From contig NZ_CP074102.1 of the NCBI RefSeq assembly GCF_018310535.1, positions 1,240,001 to 1,304,000 of the forward strand: a DNA stretch of 64,000 bases. The letters are read 5' to 3'. Source of the DNA: Streptomyces mirabilis (lineage in GTDB: Bacteria > Actinomycetota > Actinomycetes > Streptomycetales > Streptomycetaceae). Below the pieces are notes generated by a model that saw only the letters and a list, made by a program, of their open reading frames with translations, was not told the DNA's origin and searched no databases. The translations under genes and the position numbers were made by a program. Positions 16,786-26,060 of the stretch are shown here, in pieces. The stretch's first letter is position 1. Each line of letters starts with the position of its first letter.

Positions 16786-17593
16786 GAACTCGACGTGCTC
16801 GGGCTGGAGACGCCTATGAGGAATCGACCGTGCGGATCCTTGCATGCAACGATGGCCTCCGTGGTCAACTCCTGGCGCGATCACCGTCAGTGGCAGTACA
16901 TCAATTCCAACCACGTTCGCCACCACCGGACCAGCCGCAACCCCGCACCTCTCACAGCCCTGCCCTCGGAACAGCAAAGCAACTGAGACCGCTGGTCGGG
17001 CCCCCCTCCCAAGATCCGGACCATACCCGGACCAACGTCTGCCCATATCCCGCCACACAGCGCATTTATGCTGCTCAGGGCCATGCAGATGGTGTACCAC
17101 CAGCAGACGAAGAATCTGCTGGCAGACTTCTGCCCTGCCTGTAGTCACTCAACGTGCCCGAAGTAGCCACTTAGACGGACCAGCTTCCGCCCTCAGCACG
17201 GATCGCCCTTGGGGAGAATCTGGGGAGTACGGACCGTGCCGGGGAGCACGTGGGGAGAGTCGGCTAGGTAAAGTCACACGACCCTGAAAGACGCTGAAAG
17301 ACTCATCGCTGCAGGCCATAGGCGGTGATGGCAGCATCGTTGCACGTCAGAGCCATCCGGTGGACAACTTCACGACATATGTCCCGAGGTCGTCGGCCTC
17401 GGCGACTCCGGGCACAGACCCTCCGGACCGCAGGGGTGCGATATAGCGGGTTGCGGTGACCTTATTCAGCATTTTCTCAGGCCGTACATCTTTCTAACCT
17501 TACAATCCATGACCAACCTCGGACATGCGCAACCAAGGTAATCGACGTGGACAGCTCGCCTCCATCATGATCATGCCCTGTACGACTTCGAAG
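16786..17593. other. About 800 bases with no recognisable gene
   Basis: Short open frames exist on both strands but none shows family motifs, a good ribosome site or consistent codon bias. GGGGAGAATCTGGGGAGTAC and GGGGAGCACGTGGGGAGAGT near 17211-17262 repeat the word TGGGGAG several times. I cannot assign the region to a known element; degraded mobile or array-flanking DNA is a guess. Confidence 0.4.
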
Positions 17594-17633
17594 AACACGG
17601 CTCCTCTTCCTCGGGAGGAAGAGGAGCCGTGTT
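17594..17633 (-). terminator. Perfect 19-bp hairpin downstream of the FHA-monooxygenase
   Basis: AACACGGCTCCTCTTCCTC at 17594-17612 is the exact reverse complement of 17615-17633, separated by two bases. It lies 30 bases past the stop of the minus-strand FHA-monooxygenase gene, the expected place for its transcription terminator. The stem is unusually long and perfect. Confidence 0.8.
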
Positions 17634-17662
17634 CTCCTCACCGCGGAATGTCCCGCCCGGCC

Positions 17663-19603
17663 TCAGACCGGGTTGGAGGGCACGGAATCCTGCGGCACGA
17701 GGGCCGGTGGGCCGATGCGGGGATCGGTGGGGCGAGGGACGTAGACGGGGGAGTCCGATTGGTAGAAGAGGTCGATGTCGGCTTCCTCCCCGCCGACGAT
17801 CAGGGTGTCCCACGCACCGCTTTCCTGGAGCGTGCGGAGCGTGGCCGGGTCCAGCGTCAGGAGGTGGTCGCGCAGTTCCTCGTCAGTGGGCATACCGGGG
17901 AGACGGGATGCGAGGCGCTCGCGTATCGCGCTCATGCGCTCCAGCAGCGCGTCGAGGGACGCGTGTTCGGGCTCGGAGCCGTCGCCGGGCTCCGGTTCCA
18001 TGCTGCGGGCGATGATGTCCTTGATGGCGCGGGTGACGCCCTGTTCGTCGGTGGTGACCATGGCGTTCCAGGCCCGGCTCTTGTGCCGGTACTGAAGCAT
18101 GGACATGGCCGCCTCGTGCCGGATGAAGTCGGCGTCGCGCAGCGGCTTGCCCTGCCAGGTGCGACTGAGGGAGCGGGCGAGCGAAGTGGCCGAGGCGAGA
18201 CCGCTGTTGAGACCGCGACCCGGCCAGAAGTGGATGGCGTTGGCCGCGTCGCCCAGCAGGAAGCCGTACATGCCGGGGCCCGTCGAGGTCGGGCGGCTCA
18301 GCTGCGCCGTGAACCGCGGGCGCTGCACCATGTCCAGTCGGAACGACGTGATCGCGGTGAGGTCGTTCTCGGGCACGCCGAACAGCTTCAGTCCTTCCCG
18401 GATCCGCTTCCACAAGGGCGAACTGCGCAGCAGGGCGGGCAGGAAGAGGGTTCCGTGCGTGGGACAGCGGAACTCGTGGTCCTCTTCGCGGCTCATGACG
18501 CAGGGGCGAGCGGCGATGCACTCCTCGAAGACCTGACGGACCGGGTCGATGCCGATCACGTTTCGGGCCTCCTCGCGGGTGAGCCGCATGTTCAAGAAGC
18601 CTTCGCCGCGCAGCGAGTTGAGAAGAAACCTGTTCTGAGACACGGTCAGCAGGACGCTCATCTGGTCTGACAGCGGGGACTTCACCCGGAGTCCCAGCAC
18701 CACGTCCTGCAGATGGTCGCCGTCGAGGGAGTAGATCGAGGCGTCGGCCGCGCCGAAGCGGTCGGCGTAGTGCTCCCTCGTGCGGGATCGTCCGCCTTCA
18801 CAGATCGCCAGGACGTGTTCCTGCGAGAGCCGACTCTGATGCTCCGACGAGTCGAACCGCTCCGTCACCAGCCGGATCGCGGCGTTCTTGTTCGCCAGTT
18901 CCAGCAGGCGGTCCTCGACGTAGGCGATCCGGATGTTGCGGGGAGGCAGACCGTCCACGGAGTCCGGTCCGACGGGCCACATCTCCGAATAGTCGTCCGC
19001 GTCCTCGAACAGCGCCGACCGTATCTCCTCAGGCAGAGCGAGGTACTGCCGACTCTGGATGGTCACGACCTGCTGGCGACGGACGTTCCCCTGGGTCTCG
19101 TCCTTCCAGACGACGGTGGAGCCGTTCTTGATCCACCGCCCTTCGTAGACCGTGATCGAGACCCGCCCGCGCAGCATGTTCTCCAGCGTCAGCGCGAAGG
19201 CGAGGCCCACCGGGCCACCGCCGGTGATGGTGACCCTGAGGATGCCGGGGTCCGCGGAGGCGCTCACCCGGGGTGCGTCCAGGTGGGAGAGATCCATCAC
19301 CGTCTCCATGGCGTCCTGCGACTCGAAGAGGAAGGTCTCCTCACCGATTCGGATGCGGTCGCCGGAGCGCAGTACGTGCCGTGTGATGCGCTGGTCGTTG
19401 ACGAAGGTGCCGTTGCGGCTGTTGCGGTCGTAGACCACGAAGCCGGCATCCTCCTCGATGATTTCGGCGTGCAGACGGGAGGCGTTGACGCTGACGATCA
19501 CGACGTCGTTGTCACTCTTGCGACCGAAGGTCAGTGGAGCAGCGCTCAGGACCACGCTTTGACCAGTGAAGGGGCCCGTTTGCCCCAAGATGACCGATGG
19601 CAC
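17663..19603 (-). CDS. FHA domain fused to a FAD monooxygenase-like protein
   Basis: A 646-residue two-part protein. Residues about 20-95 are an FHA phosphothreonine-binding domain with the key residues present: FGRKSDND, NASRLHAEI and RNSRNGTFVND. From about 120 a flavoprotein begins with VTITGGGPVGLAFALTLEN near 126. Near residue 450 it has GFLLGDAANAIHFWPGRGLN, the second FAD motif of class A monooxygenases. The last 100 residues are helical then proline-rich. The GTG at 19603 follows AAGGAG by 5 bases. It is transcribed after the Ser/Thr kinase gene, 333 bases upstream on the same strand. A phospho-controlled flavoenzyme is a natural inference; the oxidised substrate is unknown. Confidence 0.85.
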   Translation of the reverse strand: MPSVILGQTGPFTGQSVVLSAAPLTFGRKSDNDVVIVSVNASRLHAEIIEEDAGFVVYDRNSRNGTFVNDQRITRHVLRSGDRIRIGEETFLFESQDAMETVMDLSHLDAPRVSASADPGILRVTITGGGPVGLAFALTLENMLRGRVSITVYEGRWIKNGSTVVWKDETQGNVRRQQVVTIQSRQYLALPEEIRSALFEDADDYSEMWPVGPDSVDGLPPRNIRIAYVEDRLLELANKNAAIRLVTERFDSSEHQSRLSQEHVLAICEGGRSRTREHYADRFGAADASIYSLDGDHLQDVVLGLRVKSPLSDQMSVLLTVSQNRFLLNSLRGEGFLNMRLTREEARNVIGIDPVRQVFEECIAARPCVMSREEDHEFRCPTHGTLFLPALLRSSPLWKRIREGLKLFGVPENDLTAITSFRLDMVQRPRFTAQLSRPTSTGPGMYGFLLGDAANAIHFWPGRGLNSGLASATSLARSLSRTWQGKPLRDADFIRHEAAMSMLQYRHKSRAWNAMVTTDEQGVTRAIKDIIARSMEPEPGDGSEPEHASLDALLERMSAIRERLASRLPGMPTDEELRDHLLTLDPATLRTLQESGAWDTLIVGGEEADIDLFYQSDSPVYVPRPTDPRIGPPALVPQDSVPSNPV

Positions 19604-19936
19604 TCATACTCCTTATGAACGACATCCAACTGCGAAAGAGAGGCCGCGTGACGCGGCTGACCCGACACGAGACCGGAGCCTTCACTCAAACGTGAACGTG
19701 ACCTGGTTTAGTTCGATTCTTGCGACAAATTCGTTCCGCGCCTCGGTGCGGGGCCGTGATCCGGACACCTCGCCGCGCTGCAGGAGAACTCCAGGCACGG
19801 GACGGCCGGGACCGAGGGCCGCCCCGATCCACGCACTCGATATGCGGCGAAGAGTGGCGGAATCCTTTCCGCGGCGGCCCGTTGCGACCCTCGGCAACGC
19901 GGTCCGAGCCGTCGGTCGGTGCCCGGAAGGCGTGCC
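19604..19936 (-). other. 333-base gap between kinase and FHA-monooxygenase genes
   Basis: No gene is seen. Read on the minus strand it contains TTGTCGCAAGAATCGAACTA and a pair of CACGTT words (GGTCACGTTCACGTTTGAG), which could be part of a separate promoter for the FHA gene, but the boxes are weak. The FHA gene's ribosome site AAGGAG is at its end. Confidence 0.4.
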
Positions 19937-21685
19937 TCAGCCCGAACCGGCCTCGCAAGTCAGCGACAGAGGCACCATGTTGGACTTGCCGTGCAAGGGT
20001 GCCTTGAGCTCCACGCCGATTTCGCTCTCGAGCTTTCCGGCTTCCGCCCACGTGCTCAGGCTCACCGTGTCCTGCTTGCTGAGTCCTCCGTCATCCGAGA
20101 ACACCAGCGTCCTCCAGTGCGGATCGGTCACCGAGCCGTCCTTGGACACCCACCGGTAGGAGAACTGGGCCGGCAGCCGGTCCACCGAGAACGTCGCCGT
20201 AAAGGTGGGCGCCTGCTCGCTCGGCGGCGGGCACTGTCCCGAGTACGTCGTGTGCGAACCCGTCACCGTCACCCGCACCCCCAGGGTGGCGGAGGCGCCT
20301 TGGTCGTCGCCCTGTGTGCTCGAGGCCGTGGCGTTCTCGGCGTTTTTCGAGGCCGAACCCGCCCCTGCGGTGGCCTTGCCGGCGCTCTGCCGATCTCCGC
20401 TTCCGTTTCCGTCGTTCATGAGCGCATAGCCCACCCCGGCCAGCGCCAGCACGCACAGGGACACGCCCGCGGCGACGAGCGCGATGCTGCGCCGACTGCG
20501 CCGCGCGTCAACCGGGGGGAGGGAGGAGGGGGGTGTTCCCGCGGCGCGCGGAACCGGCACCGCGGGATCCGCGACCGCGGGCTGCGCCCCAGGATCCGCG
20601 TCCGCCGCCTGCGCCAGGGAATGCGTGGCCGTGGGCTGCGCCGAAGGATCCGCGACCGTCGCCTGCGCCAGGGAATCAGCGACCGTGGGCTGCGCCAAGG
20701 GATCAGCGACCGTGGGCTGCGCCAGGGAATGTGTGACCGTGGGCTGTTCCCCAGGATCCGCGGGAGACGTGCGTGTCGTGGGCTGCGCCGAAACGGTCGG
20801 GGAGTCAGAAGGCGGCTGCACGATTCCCGCGTCGGGGACGCCGCCCTGGCAGATGAGCCGCAGGTCCTGTTCCGCCTGCTCGGCAGTGAGACGTTCGTCC
20901 GGATCCTTGCGCAGCAGCCCCTCGATGACCGGAGTGAGGGCGCCGGCCCGGCGGACTTGCGGCAACTCCGCGTCCACGATGGCCCGCAGGGTGCTGAGCG
21001 GGGTGTTCTGGCGGAAGGGGGAGCGTGCCTCGACGGCCGCGTACAGCAGCACGCCGAGCGACCACAGGTCCGACGCGGGCCCGGACCGCCGGCCCAGCGC
21101 CCGCTCCGGAGCCAGGAATTCGGGCGATCCGACGACTTCACCGGTCATGGTGAGCGCGGAATCGCCCTCGATCATGGCGATGCCGAAATCGGTGAGCACC
21201 ACCCGGCCGTCCTTGGCCATCAGCACGTTGGCCGGTTTCACGTCGCGGTGCAGCACACCGGTCTCATGGGCGGCGTTGAGCGCGGCGAGCACCTCGAGGC
21301 CGATGGACGCGGCACGCTGCGGGGAGAGCCGGCCCTCGGCCTTGAGCAGGTCGGCCAGCGACTGACCGCGGACCAACTCCATGACGATCCACGGGCGGCC
21401 CTCCTCCATGGCCACGTCGTAGACGGTCACCACGTTCCGGTGCGCCACCCGGGCCGCGGCCCACGCCTCACGCTCCAGCCGCGTGTACATCCGCTCGATG
21501 TCGGGCGCCGCCAGTCCGGCAGGCGCCCGGACCTCCTTGATGGCAACCTCGCGCTGCAACACCTTGTCGTAGGCGCGCCACACGGTGCCCATGCCGCCCG
21601 CGCCGAGGGGCGAGAGCAGACTGTAGCGGCCGGCAATCACACGCTCGCTGCCCGACTCTTCGGACACGGCGTCCTCATTGGCCAT
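19937..21685 (-). CDS. Transmembrane Hanks-type Ser/Thr protein kinase
   Basis: A 582-residue PknB-type kinase. Kinase domain about 18-280: glycine loop GAGGMGTVWRAY, lysine in REVAIKEV, catalytic HRDVKPANVL, DFGIAMIEG, and SPEFLAPER at the end of the activation segment. Residues about 313-373 are a juxtamembrane linker of nine-residue repeats (LAQPTVADP type). One membrane helix at about 400-424 (IALVAAGVSLCVLALAGVGY) puts the last 155 residues outside. That part is a low-complexity Ser/Thr/Ala stretch, then a compact domain with two cysteines (GQCPPP and SLTCEAG) likely to form a disulfide. No PASTA repeats. The adjacent FHA protein is the obvious candidate partner. Confidence 0.93.
   Translation of the reverse strand: MANEDAVSEESGSERVIAGRYSLLSPLGAGGMGTVWRAYDKVLQREVAIKEVRAPAGLAAPDIERMYTRLEREAWAAARVAHRNVVTVYDVAMEEGRPWIVMELVRGQSLADLLKAEGRLSPQRAASIGLEVLAALNAAHETGVLHRDVKPANVLMAKDGRVVLTDFGIAMIEGDSALTMTGEVVGSPEFLAPERALGRRSGPASDLWSLGVLLYAAVEARSPFRQNTPLSTLRAIVDAELPQVRRAGALTPVIEGLLRKDPDERLTAEQAEQDLRLICQGGVPDAGIVQPPSDSPTVSAQPTTRTSPADPGEQPTVTHSLAQPTVADPLAQPTVADSLAQATVADPSAQPTATHSLAQAADADPGAQPAVADPAVPVPRAAGTPPSSLPPVDARRSRRSIALVAAGVSLCVLALAGVGYALMNDGNGSGDRQSAGKATAGAGSASKNAENATASSTQGDDQGASATLGVRVTVTGSHTTYSGQCPPPSEQAPTFTATFSVDRLPAQFSYRWVSKDGSVTDPHWRTLVFSDDGGLSKQDTVSLSTWAEAGKLESEIGVELKAPLHGKSNMVPLSLTCEAGSG
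20566..20757 (-). repeat. 27-bp coding repeats in the kinase linker
   Basis: About seven 27-base units encode nine-residue repeats such as LAQPTVADP, LAQPTVADS, LAQATVADP and SAQPTATHS. They occupy the cytoplasmic linker between the kinase domain and the membrane. Every copy is in frame, and several threonines and serines are present, possible autophosphorylation sites that an FHA domain could bind (inference). Confidence 0.85.
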
Positions 21686-22084
21686 CGGAGCGATTCTCCC
21701 TTTCCATACGCAAGCTGCTCGTCAGAGCGCGGACATCGCACTTGGACCATGCACCTGGCCTGCCCGGAAAGCAGGGCACGGACGGAGTGCCCCCACGGTG
21801 GAGGAACCCGCGGCGACCCAACGGGCTAATCCGACGGTGATCGTACCGTCGTTTACCGGACGCGGGTGCCGACGTGTGCGCGGCGCCGCCCGGGTCGGAT
21901 CGCTCCATCATCACGTTCATCTGCCGTCCCCCCGATGTTCGTCTCGCCTTGTCGGCGTGCCGACGGCGGCGACCCCGTTGGTGGTGGGGTGGGGTCTGCC
22001 CCAGATCCGTTGGCCGGCACGGGAGTTGAGCTGGTCACTGCCCCCGCCATCAGGACATGTACCCAGCCGAGGAGGAACCCGGCA
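21686..22084. other. 399-base non-coding region upstream of the kinase
   Basis: I see no gene. It must contain the kinase promoter (minus strand). Before insertion of the mobile element at 22085 it was also the downstream flank of the siderophore synthetase gene now ending at 26061. Confidence 0.4.
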
Positions 22085-22384
22085 CTAGTAGGGCTTGGTC
22101 AGGTCTGTATTGGTGCTGGTATGTCGCGGTGGCAGGTCGGGCAGGCGCCGGTCCAGACCGCGAGCAGTGTCTGTAGCTCGCGGACGACCTGGTAGAGGCT
22201 CAGGCCGACGCCGTGTCTTTTGGGGCCCGGGCCAGTCGTTGCAGAGTGCAGAAGGCATGTGCGACAGAGACAAGGGTGACGTGGTGGTGCCAGCCGCCCC
22301 AGGTCCGGCCCTCGAAATGGGCCAGGCCCAGGGCCTGCTTCATCTCCCGGTAGTCGTGCTCAATCTGCCAAGCACACTGCACCT

Positions 22385-22669
22385 ATGAATGGGTATCAGG
22401 TAGGTGATGTGCCGGTAATCGGGCGTGAGGGGCTGTTGCGGCTGGTCGCGGTGGTCGAGCGGCTGCGGGCTCGGCAGGGTGAAGAGGAGAGCGAGTCGTC
22501 GTGGACGACGCAGGGGGCGGCTGCCCCAGAGCCTGGCCCGTCAGGGCCTGGGCGAGGAGGTGTGGGCGGGGCTGCCGGAGGTGAACCGGCTGCTGGCGGT
22601 GCGATGGCTGGCGGTGTTGGCGGGCCGGGCTCTGCCGGAGGCGGCAGCTGCACCGTCGGTGAGCGGTGA
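22385..22669 (+). CDS. Small accessory ORF of the recombinase element (first frame)
   Basis: ATG at 22385 starts MNGYQVGDVPVIGREGLLRL and VVERLRARQGEEES, which looks like real protein with a helical segment. After about codon 32 the third-position GC of this frame falls and the remainder to 22669 is Gly/Pro-rich and unconvincing, while the +1 frame becomes gene-like. Either a frameshift joins this start to the second small ORF, or the two are separate overlapping genes. Function unknown. Confidence is low beyond the first 32 codons. Confidence 0.4.
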   Translation: MNGYQVGDVPVIGREGLLRLVAVVERLRARQGEEESESSWTTQGAAAPEPGPSGPGRGGVGGAAGGEPAAGGAMAGGVGGPGSAGGGSCTVGER

Positions 22670-22685
22670 GGCGGACCGGTCATGA
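22479..22685 (+). CDS. Small accessory protein upstream of the recombinase
   Basis: GTG at 22479 opens a 68-residue frame: a very basic N-terminus (KRRASRRGRRRGRLPQSL) followed by GEEVWAGLPEVNRLLAVRWL and AVLAGRALPEAA. The TGA overlaps the recombinase ATG as ATGA, a sign of translational coupling. Small proteins of this size sit directly upstream of the recombinase in similar actinobacterial elements (general recollection). The basic arm suggests DNA binding, perhaps as a recombination accessory factor; this is inference. Confidence 0.5.
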   Translation: MKRRASRRGRRRGRLPQSLARQGLGEEVWAGLPEVNRLLAVRWLAVLAGRALPEAAAAPSVSGEADRS

Positions 22686-24868
22686 CGGCGCTGATGCCGT
22701 GGGAGCGGTCTGGGAGCAAGGTGAGCGACCGGCAGCTGACCAGGCTCGCGGTCGTGTATGTGCGGCAGTCGAGCATGCAACAGGTGGCGGATCACCAGGA
22801 GTCGACCCGGTTGCAGTACGCGCTGGTGGACAGGGCGGCCTCGCTGGGCTGGCCCGCCTCGCGGGTGGTGGTGATCGATGAGGACCTGGGCCGTTCCGGG
22901 GCGAGTACGGTCGGACGCTCGGGGTTCCAGCGCCTGGTCACCGAGATCGGGCTGGACCATGTCGGCCTGGTACTGGGCATCGAGATGTCCCGCCTGGCAC
23001 GATCGGGGAAGGACTGGTACCAGCTCATCGAGTTGTGCGCCCTGTCCGGTGCGCTGCTGGCGGACACCGACGGGGTCTATGACCCGGCGGAGCACAATGA
23101 CCGGTTGCTGCTGGGGCTGAAGGGGACGATGGCCGAGGCCGAACTCCATCTGATCAAGCAGCGCATGCAGGCCGGGCGGGTGAACAAGGCCCGCCGCGGA
23201 GAACTGGCCGTGCCGCTGCCGATCGGCTATGTGCGCCGGCCGTCCGGCGAGGCGGTCCTCGACCCGGATGAGCAGGCACAGACCGTGGTGCGGCTGGTGT
23301 TCAGCAAGTTCGCCGAGCTCGGCACCCTGCACGCGGTGCTGCGCTGGCTGGTCGAGCACGGGATCGAACTGCCCGTCCGGTTGCGCAGGGGCCCCGACAA
23401 GGGCGAGCTGGAGTGGCGGCGGCCGAACCGGATGACGCTCCAGTGCATGCTGCACAGTCCGGTCTATGCCGGGATCTACGCCTACGGACGCCGCAGGGTC
23501 GAGCACCGCCGACAGCAACCGGGACGCCCCTCCACCGGCAGGGTGGTGCGCGGTGAGGACGAGTGGCTGGTGTTCATCCCCGACGCACTGCCCGCCTACC
23601 TCACCATCGAGCAGTACCGGGCCAACCTGGCCCGGCTCGCGGCCAACGCCGCCCGGGCCGAGACCCCCGGCACGGTCCGCGGCGGCCCCGCGCTGCTGGC
23701 CGGGCTGGTCAAGTGCGGCCGCTGCGGCAAGCGCATGACCGTGCGCTACCACCAGCACGCGGGCAGCACCCGCCCCGACTACGTGTGCGCCCGGCAGATG
23801 ACCGACTACGGATCCGGGGAGCGCTGCCAGGCACTGAACGGGGCCTGCGTGGATGCCTTCGTCACCGCCCATGTCCTGGCCGCGCTGGCCCCGGCCGCGC
23901 TGGAGGTCTCCTTACACGCGGCTGAGCAGGTCCTGGCCGAGCGGGCCGAGCTGGAGAAAATCTGGTCCCAGCGGCTGGAACACGCCGCGATCAGCGCCGA
24001 CCGGGCCCGACGCTGTTACCGCCTCGCCGAGCCCGAGAACCGCCTGGTCGTACGGCAGTTGGAAAAGGACTGGGAGCAGGCCCTTGCCGCCCAGCAGACC
24101 CTGCAGGAGGAATACGACCGCTTCACACTGACCCGTCCATGCACCCTCACCGCCGCCGAGCAGCAGGCCATCACCGCGCTGGCCGACGACATCGAGGGCC
24201 TGTGGAGTGCGCCGACGACCACCGCCACCGACCGCAAAGAGATCATCCGCGCGCTCGTGGAGCAGGTCACCGTCACCGTGCTGGGCACGAGCGAACGGGT
24301 CACCGTCACCATCACCTGGGCCGGCGGGAGGACAACCACGGGCGAGACCGCCCGCCCCGTCGCCCTCCTGCAACAACTCAGCTACTTCCCGCAGATCAAG
24401 GAGCGTGTCCTCGAGCTGGCCGGGCAGGACCACCGCGCCGAGGCGATCGCCCGGCGCCTGCACGCGGAGGGCTTCCGCCCGGCCCGCGGACGCGGAGACC
24501 GGATCAGCGCCAGCGCGGTCAAGGAGATCCTGCGCGAACTCGGCTGCCTGCCACCCGCCCGCACCCGGCCGGCCCCGCCACCCGGCGAAGCACCCGGCCA
24601 CGATGAGTGGTGGCTGGAAGACCTCGCCGCCGAACTCGACATGCCCGCAGTCACCCTCTACTCGTGGATCTACCGCGGCTGGGTGAACGCCCGCAAGGAG
24701 TCCCGGCGCCCCTACCGGTGGATCCTCCACGCTGGACCCACCGAACTCGCCGAACTCCGCGAGCGACGCACCCGCCCGCCCGGCTGGTACACCCGACTCC
24801 GCTGGACCGACACCGACCCACGAATCCCGGCCCAAGACGAAGATCAAACAGCCAGTTCCCATTTATGA
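22682..24868 (+). CDS. Large serine recombinase
   Basis: A 728-residue site-specific recombinase. The resolvase domain (about 22-170) has the catalytic serine in VVYVRQSSMQQV near residue 30 and the arginine-rich LGIEMSRLARSGKDW. A recombinase domain follows (about 185-310). A zinc-ribbon has CGRCGKRM near residue 345 and a second pair in YVCARQ and ERCQAL. After that come a coiled-coil region (about 410-500) and a C-terminal helix-turn-helix region (LYSWIYRGWVNARKESRRPY). It should cut and join DNA through a phosphoserine link to insert or excise its own element. Codon 411 (23912) is TTA. Full length and apparently intact. Confidence 0.93.
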   Translation: MTALMPWERSGSKVSDRQLTRLAVVYVRQSSMQQVADHQESTRLQYALVDRAASLGWPASRVVVIDEDLGRSGASTVGRSGFQRLVTEIGLDHVGLVLGIEMSRLARSGKDWYQLIELCALSGALLADTDGVYDPAEHNDRLLLGLKGTMAEAELHLIKQRMQAGRVNKARRGELAVPLPIGYVRRPSGEAVLDPDEQAQTVVRLVFSKFAELGTLHAVLRWLVEHGIELPVRLRRGPDKGELEWRRPNRMTLQCMLHSPVYAGIYAYGRRRVEHRRQQPGRPSTGRVVRGEDEWLVFIPDALPAYLTIEQYRANLARLAANAARAETPGTVRGGPALLAGLVKCGRCGKRMTVRYHQHAGSTRPDYVCARQMTDYGSGERCQALNGACVDAFVTAHVLAALAPAALEVSLHAAEQVLAERAELEKIWSQRLEHAAISADRARRCYRLAEPENRLVVRQLEKDWEQALAAQQTLQEEYDRFTLTRPCTLTAAEQQAITALADDIEGLWSAPTTTATDRKEIIRALVEQVTVTVLGTSERVTVTITWAGGRTTTGETARPVALLQQLSYFPQIKERVLELAGQDHRAEAIARRLHAEGFRPARGRGDRISASAVKEILRELGCLPPARTRPAPPPGEAPGHDEWWLEDLAAELDMPAVTLYSWIYRGWVNARKESRRPYRWILHAGPTELAELRERRTRPPGWYTRLRWTDTDPRIPAQDEDQTASSHL

Positions 24869-26060
24869 GTGCACTGTGGTTGACACATCTCGATGCGCCA
24901 GCGGAGCTTGGCGAGCCGGACCAGCGTGGTCAGAGGCATGCCGGAGGGCAGGTCGGACAGCCAGAACTGCACCGGCTCGCTCTCACCGGCAGGCCATTCG
25001 GCCAACAGCCAGCACTCTGGCAGCTCCGGGCCGTTGGTGGCCTGCCGAACCTCGCGTCCGGCAGGCCGGATGCGCAAGGCCACGAAGCGGGAGTACATCC
25101 GCTTGCGGCCGGAGCGGCCGGTGCCAGGCCGGGAGCCTTCACGCCACTGCACCGGCCGAGCTGCCTTCCGCCCCGCCGCGATGACCAACTCCTTCACCGA
25201 CCGTGGCTTGTCGGGATACTTGGCCACCGGCGGGCGTCCGGTCCCGGAGTACGGCTCGGCCACCGGCACCGCGTCGGCGGGCTGAGCCGACAGCGTGGTG
25301 GAGATCCCCACCACGTAATTCAGGCCGCGGGCCTGCAGTCCGTGGCGGAACGCGGCAGCGTCGCCGTATCCGGCGTCCGCGACGGCCAGCGGCACCTCGA
25401 TCCCCCACGAGCGGGTCTCGTCGAGCATGTCCAGGGCCAGCTGCCACTTCTCCACATGCCCGACATCGTCCGGGATGCCGCAGGCGGTGCGGCGGGCGAT
25501 CTTGTCCGCATCGGCCTTCGGTGAGGCGGGATCCCAGGTCCGGGGCAGGAACAGCCGCCAGTTGACCGCCGCCGAGGCGGTCTCGGACGCGAGGTGGACC
25601 GAGACGCCGACCTGGCAGTTGGTGACCTTGCCCGCGGTGCCGGTGTACTGCCGCGACACGCATGCCGAGGCAGTCCCGTCCTTGAGGAACCCGGTGTCGT
25701 CGAAGACCAGGGCTTCCGGCCCGATCACCTTCTCCATCCGCCAGGCGAGCTGGGCCCGGATATGTGCCGGGTCCCAGGGGCTGGTGGTGATGAAGTTGGC
25801 CAGTGCCTGACGATTGCCGTCCTCCCCGAGCCGGGCGGCCATCGGCTCGACCGACTTACGCTGCCCGTCGGTCAGCAGCCCCCGCAGATAAACCTGCCCC
25901 CACCGGCGCTGATCCTTGCGCGCGAACGGCTCGAACACCTCCGCCGCGAACGCCTCCAACTCACCACGCACCACAGCAATCTCGTCCGGAGTCACACACT
26001 CTCAACGCCACACCGGGCCGACAGGACACGCACCACCACAACCGACCTGACCAAGCCCTA

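Larger units (their letters stand above)
22362..24891 (+). mobile_element. Large serine-recombinase element nested in the IS
   Basis: A 2.53-kb insert flanked by a direct CTC (GAG in the transposase frame) at 22359-22361 and 24889-24891. That fits the short core duplication left by TnpX-like large serine recombinases, many of which recombine at GA dinucleotides. Its ends are imperfect inverted repeats: CACACTGCACCTATGAATGG near the left and CACAGTGCACTCATAAATGG read inward from the right. It carries two overlapping small ORFs and a 728-residue recombinase, with no passenger genes. Exact boundaries are uncertain by up to three bases. Confidence 0.82.
22200..25995 (-). pseudogene. IS701-family transposase, split by the nested element
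   Basis: The N-terminal 368 codons run from a GTG at 25995 (MTPDEIAVVRGELEAFAAEV, DDTGFLKDGTASACVSRQY, VPLAVADAGYGD) to LAKLRWRIE at 24889. The missing C-terminal part continues at 22361 with HDYREMKQALGLAHFEGRTW and ends at 22200. DDTGF and the later VADAGYG are the DDE-type catalytic blocks of IS701 transposases. The HDYREMK block, holding the expected catalytic Glu, lies on the far side of the insert. The interrupted frame reads into the insert and stops at 24844. Precise loss of the insert would restore the gene. Confidence 0.9.
22089..26060. mobile_element. IS701-family insertion element carrying a nested insertion
   Basis: Terminal inverted repeats TAGGGCTTGGTCAGGTC at the left (22089) and its exact complement at the right (ending 26060) bound the element. 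CTAG stands directly outside both ends (22085-22088 and 26061-26064), a 4-bp target duplication as known for IS701-type elements. The outer IS alone would be about 1.44 kb. It is expanded to 3.97 kb by a serine-recombinase element at about 22362-24891, which splits the transposase gene. The outer IS probably can no longer make its own transposase but has intact ends, so it could be moved by a related copy elsewhere. Confidence 0.92.

Noticed and set aside
17200..17350. Attachment site or tRNA remnant near the TGGGGAG repeats
   Set aside because: No cloverleaf can be drawn and no integrase gene is near.
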